Source: Opitutaceae bacterium (lineage in GTDB: Bacteria; Verrucomicrobiota; Verrucomicrobiia; Opitutales; Opitutaceae). Taken from it: a stretch of DNA of 5,652 bases. Positions 4,284-5,652 of this stretch are shown here, in pieces. Location: assembly GCA_031272375.1 (NCBI GenBank), contig JAISTY010000228.1, positions 1-5,652 on the forward strand, in the 5' to 3' direction. The notes under the pieces are model-generated. The model did no database searches and had not been told where the DNA came from. It saw nothing but the letters and a program-made list of their open reading frames with translations. The position numbers and the translations under genes were made by a program. The stretch's first letter is position 1. Each line of letters begins with the position of its first letter.

Positions 4284-5652
4284 TCACGCCAGCAGAATGA
4301 GCAGCTGCGCCGCCAGCACCCGCAGGAACATCGTCAGCGGATACACCGTCGCGTAGCCCACCGACGGCGCGTCGTTCCCCGCCGCGGCATTGGCGAACGC
4401 CAGCGCCGGCGGATCCGTCATCGAGCCGGCCAGCAGCCCCGTCAGGGTGTGGTGGTTGAGCTTGCAGAAACGCCGCCCCGCAAACCCCGCCAGCAGCACC
4501 GGCACGACCGTGATCAGGAACCCCAGCCCGATCCACCGCCAGCCGCCGTCATGGAGAACCGTCGGCAGAAACCGCTCCCCCGCGCCGATCCCCACGCACG
4601 CCAGAAACAGGCAGATGCCGACCTCCCGCAACATCAGGTTCGCGCTCGCCGTTGTGTAGGTGACGAGCCGGTAGCGCGCCCCGAAAATGCTCACCAGTAT
4701 CGCCACCACCAACGGCCCGCCGGCAAGCCCGAGGCGGACCGGCTGCGGCGTCCCCGGCAGCGAGAACGGCACGCTCCCCAGCAGCACCCCCAGCGCGATG
4801 CCGATGAAGATCGGCACAAGGTTCGGATGGTTGAGCCGCTCCAGCTGGTTGCCGAGGAAACGCTCCACCCCGCGCACCGCCTCCTCCGACCCCACCACCG
4901 TCACGCTGTCCCCCACCTGCAGCGCGAAGTCCGGCGACGCCACCAGCTCCACCCCCGCGCGGTTCACGCGGGTGATGTTCACCCCGAACGTGTCGCGGAA
5001 ATTGAAACGCCGCAGCGGGCGCCCGTTGATGGCCTGCCGCGTGATGAGGAGCCGCCGCGCCACAAGGCTCTTGTCCAGCGCCTCCCACTCCTTCCGCTCC
5101 ATCGTCACCGCCGCCCCGAGAAACGTCTCCACGACCTCGCGATCCCCCTGCGCGACCGCCGCGAGCACCCGATCCCCGCTCCCCAGCGCGCTCTCCGCCG
5201 CCGCGATCTCGACCGCGTTGCTGTGCGCCCGCAGCACCCGCGACACGACAAACCGCCGCCCCGTGAGCAACCGGTGCAGATCCGCAATGCTCCTCCCGAA
5301 AATCGCCGGGTTGCGCACCTCGATGGAAACCAGCGCCACCCCGCGCTCCCCGGCGTCCCGCTCCGCCTCGAGCGCCGCCGTCTCCCGCTCCGCGTTGATC
5401 CGGAAAACGGCCTTGAGCAGCAAAAACGCCCCGATGACCCCCGCCACCCCCAGCGGATACGCCACCGCATAGCCCAGCGCGATGCTGGGGTCGCCCTCCC
5501 CGCCGTGCAGGTCCGCGAACGTCTGCTGCGCCGCCCCAAGCCCCGGCGTGTTCGTCACCGCCCCCGACAAAATCCCCACCATCGTCTGCATCGGAATCCC
5601 CGTGAGCGCGCGCAGCAGCAGCGTCATCCCCACCCCCCCCGCCACCCCCCCC
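4284..5652 (-). CDS. yidE: YidE/AspT-family putative transporter with two RCK_C domains (N-terminus cut by window edge)
   Basis: Inner-membrane protein of the aspartate:alanine exchanger family; closest by recall to E. coli YidE, whose substrate is not established. About 453 residues are present. YidE is about 550 residues, so roughly 100 N-terminal residues (the first membrane segments) lie beyond the edge. Residue numbers count from the GTG at 5645-5643, probably an internal Val codon. Order: end of the first membrane half with GILSGAVTNTPGLGAAQQ (24-41) and LGYAVAYPLGV (57-67); two cytoplasmic TrkA_C/RCK_C domains at about 104-178 and 186-266, the second containing NRAGVELVAS (228-237) and LQVGDSVTVVG (242-252); then the second membrane half from about 275 with LAGGPLVVAI (307-316), LLAGSMTDPPALAFANA (404-420) and VGYATVYPLTMFLR (429-442). 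The two halves repeat each other, as in this family. RCK_C domains suggest ligand-gated transport. It would be first in the minus-strand run toward the nitroreductase. Family identity is firm; the gene symbol rests on remembered similarity. Confidence 0.92.
   Translation of the reverse strand, partial: GGVAGGVGMTLLLRALTGIPMQTMVGILSGAVTNTPGLGAAQQTFADLHGGEGDPSIALGYAVAYPLGVAGVIGAFLLLKAVFRINAERETAALEAERDAGERGVALVSIEVRNPAIFGRSIADLHRLLTGRRFVVSRVLRAHSNAVEIAAAESALGSGDRVLAAVAQGDREVVETFLGAAVTMERKEWEALDKSLVARRLLITRQAINGRPLRRFNFRDTFGVNITRVNRAGVELVASPDFALQVGDSVTVVGSEEAVRGVERFLGNQLERLNHPNLVPIFIGIALGVLLGSVPFSLPGTPQPVRLGLAGGPLVVAILVSIFGARYRLVTYTTASANLMLREVGICLFLACVGIGAGERFLPTVLHDGGWRWIGLGFLITVVPVLLAGFAGRRFCKLNHHTLTGLLAGSMTDPPALAFANAAAGNDAPSVGYATVYPLTMFLRVLAAQLLILLA
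5628..5652 (-). repeat. Two G8 homopolymer tracts in the transporter coding strand
   Basis: Plus-strand C8 runs at 5633-5640 and 5645-5652, with a C4 at 5628-5631, read as G8, G8 and G4 on the coding strand. They encode a Gly/Val-rich stretch at the start of a membrane segment. The tracts could slip during replication, form a G-quadruplex, or be where assembly stopped; nothing here distinguishes these. Confidence 0.6.

Noticed and set aside
4687..5472. 261-codon open frame antisense to the YidE-like gene
   Set aside because: Ser/Thr/Arg-rich low-complexity product, consistent with a GC-driven shadow.

Overview
The window is GC-rich (roughly two thirds G+C by eye, with strong G/C at third codon positions) and reads as ordinary bacterial chromosome. 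It holds four complete genes, one gene cut by the right-hand edge, one divergent intergenic region and one convergent gene end. I see no RNA genes, insertion sequences, CRISPR arrays or phage genes. The outer-membrane barrel protein with a signal peptide and a C-terminal Phe shows a Gram-negative (diderm) host. The base composition, codon use and mostly Shine-Dalgarno-free starts would suit a Verrucomicrobiota (Opitutales-like) genome, but that placement is inference and proteobacterial origin is not excluded.

Layout, left to right. (1) A complete hisC (histidinol-phosphate aminotransferase) on the minus strand, 8-1111. (2) A 307-base divergent region, 1112-1418, with a conspicuous AT-rich island. 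The island carries a consensus TATAAT box, two near-identical 17-bp direct repeats exactly 42 bp apart, and small inverted repeats. This is the most interesting non-coding part of the window. (3) A TorF/Gcw_chp-like outer-membrane beta-barrel protein on the plus strand, 1419-2156, followed by a very strong intrinsic terminator. (4) A minus-strand gene run that converges on it. In transcription order this is a YidE/AspT-type membrane transporter with two RCK_C domains (cut by the window edge), a small FMN nitroreductase, and an MFS transporter resembling the ACS (hexuronate-type) family. A second GC-rich hairpin lies just past the MFS stop.

The genes do not form a recognised pathway. hisC serves histidine biosynthesis (or a related aromatic transamination). 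The barrel protein would admit small solutes to the periplasm. The MFS and YidE-like proteins would move organic anions or amino acids across the inner membrane, and the nitroreductase is a generic flavin oxidoreductase. The two minus-strand gaps (57 and 117 bases) allow co-transcription of the last three genes but do not prove it. I found no convincing new system; the best leads are the repeat-bearing divergent regulatory island and the G8 tracts in the transporter gene at the window edge.
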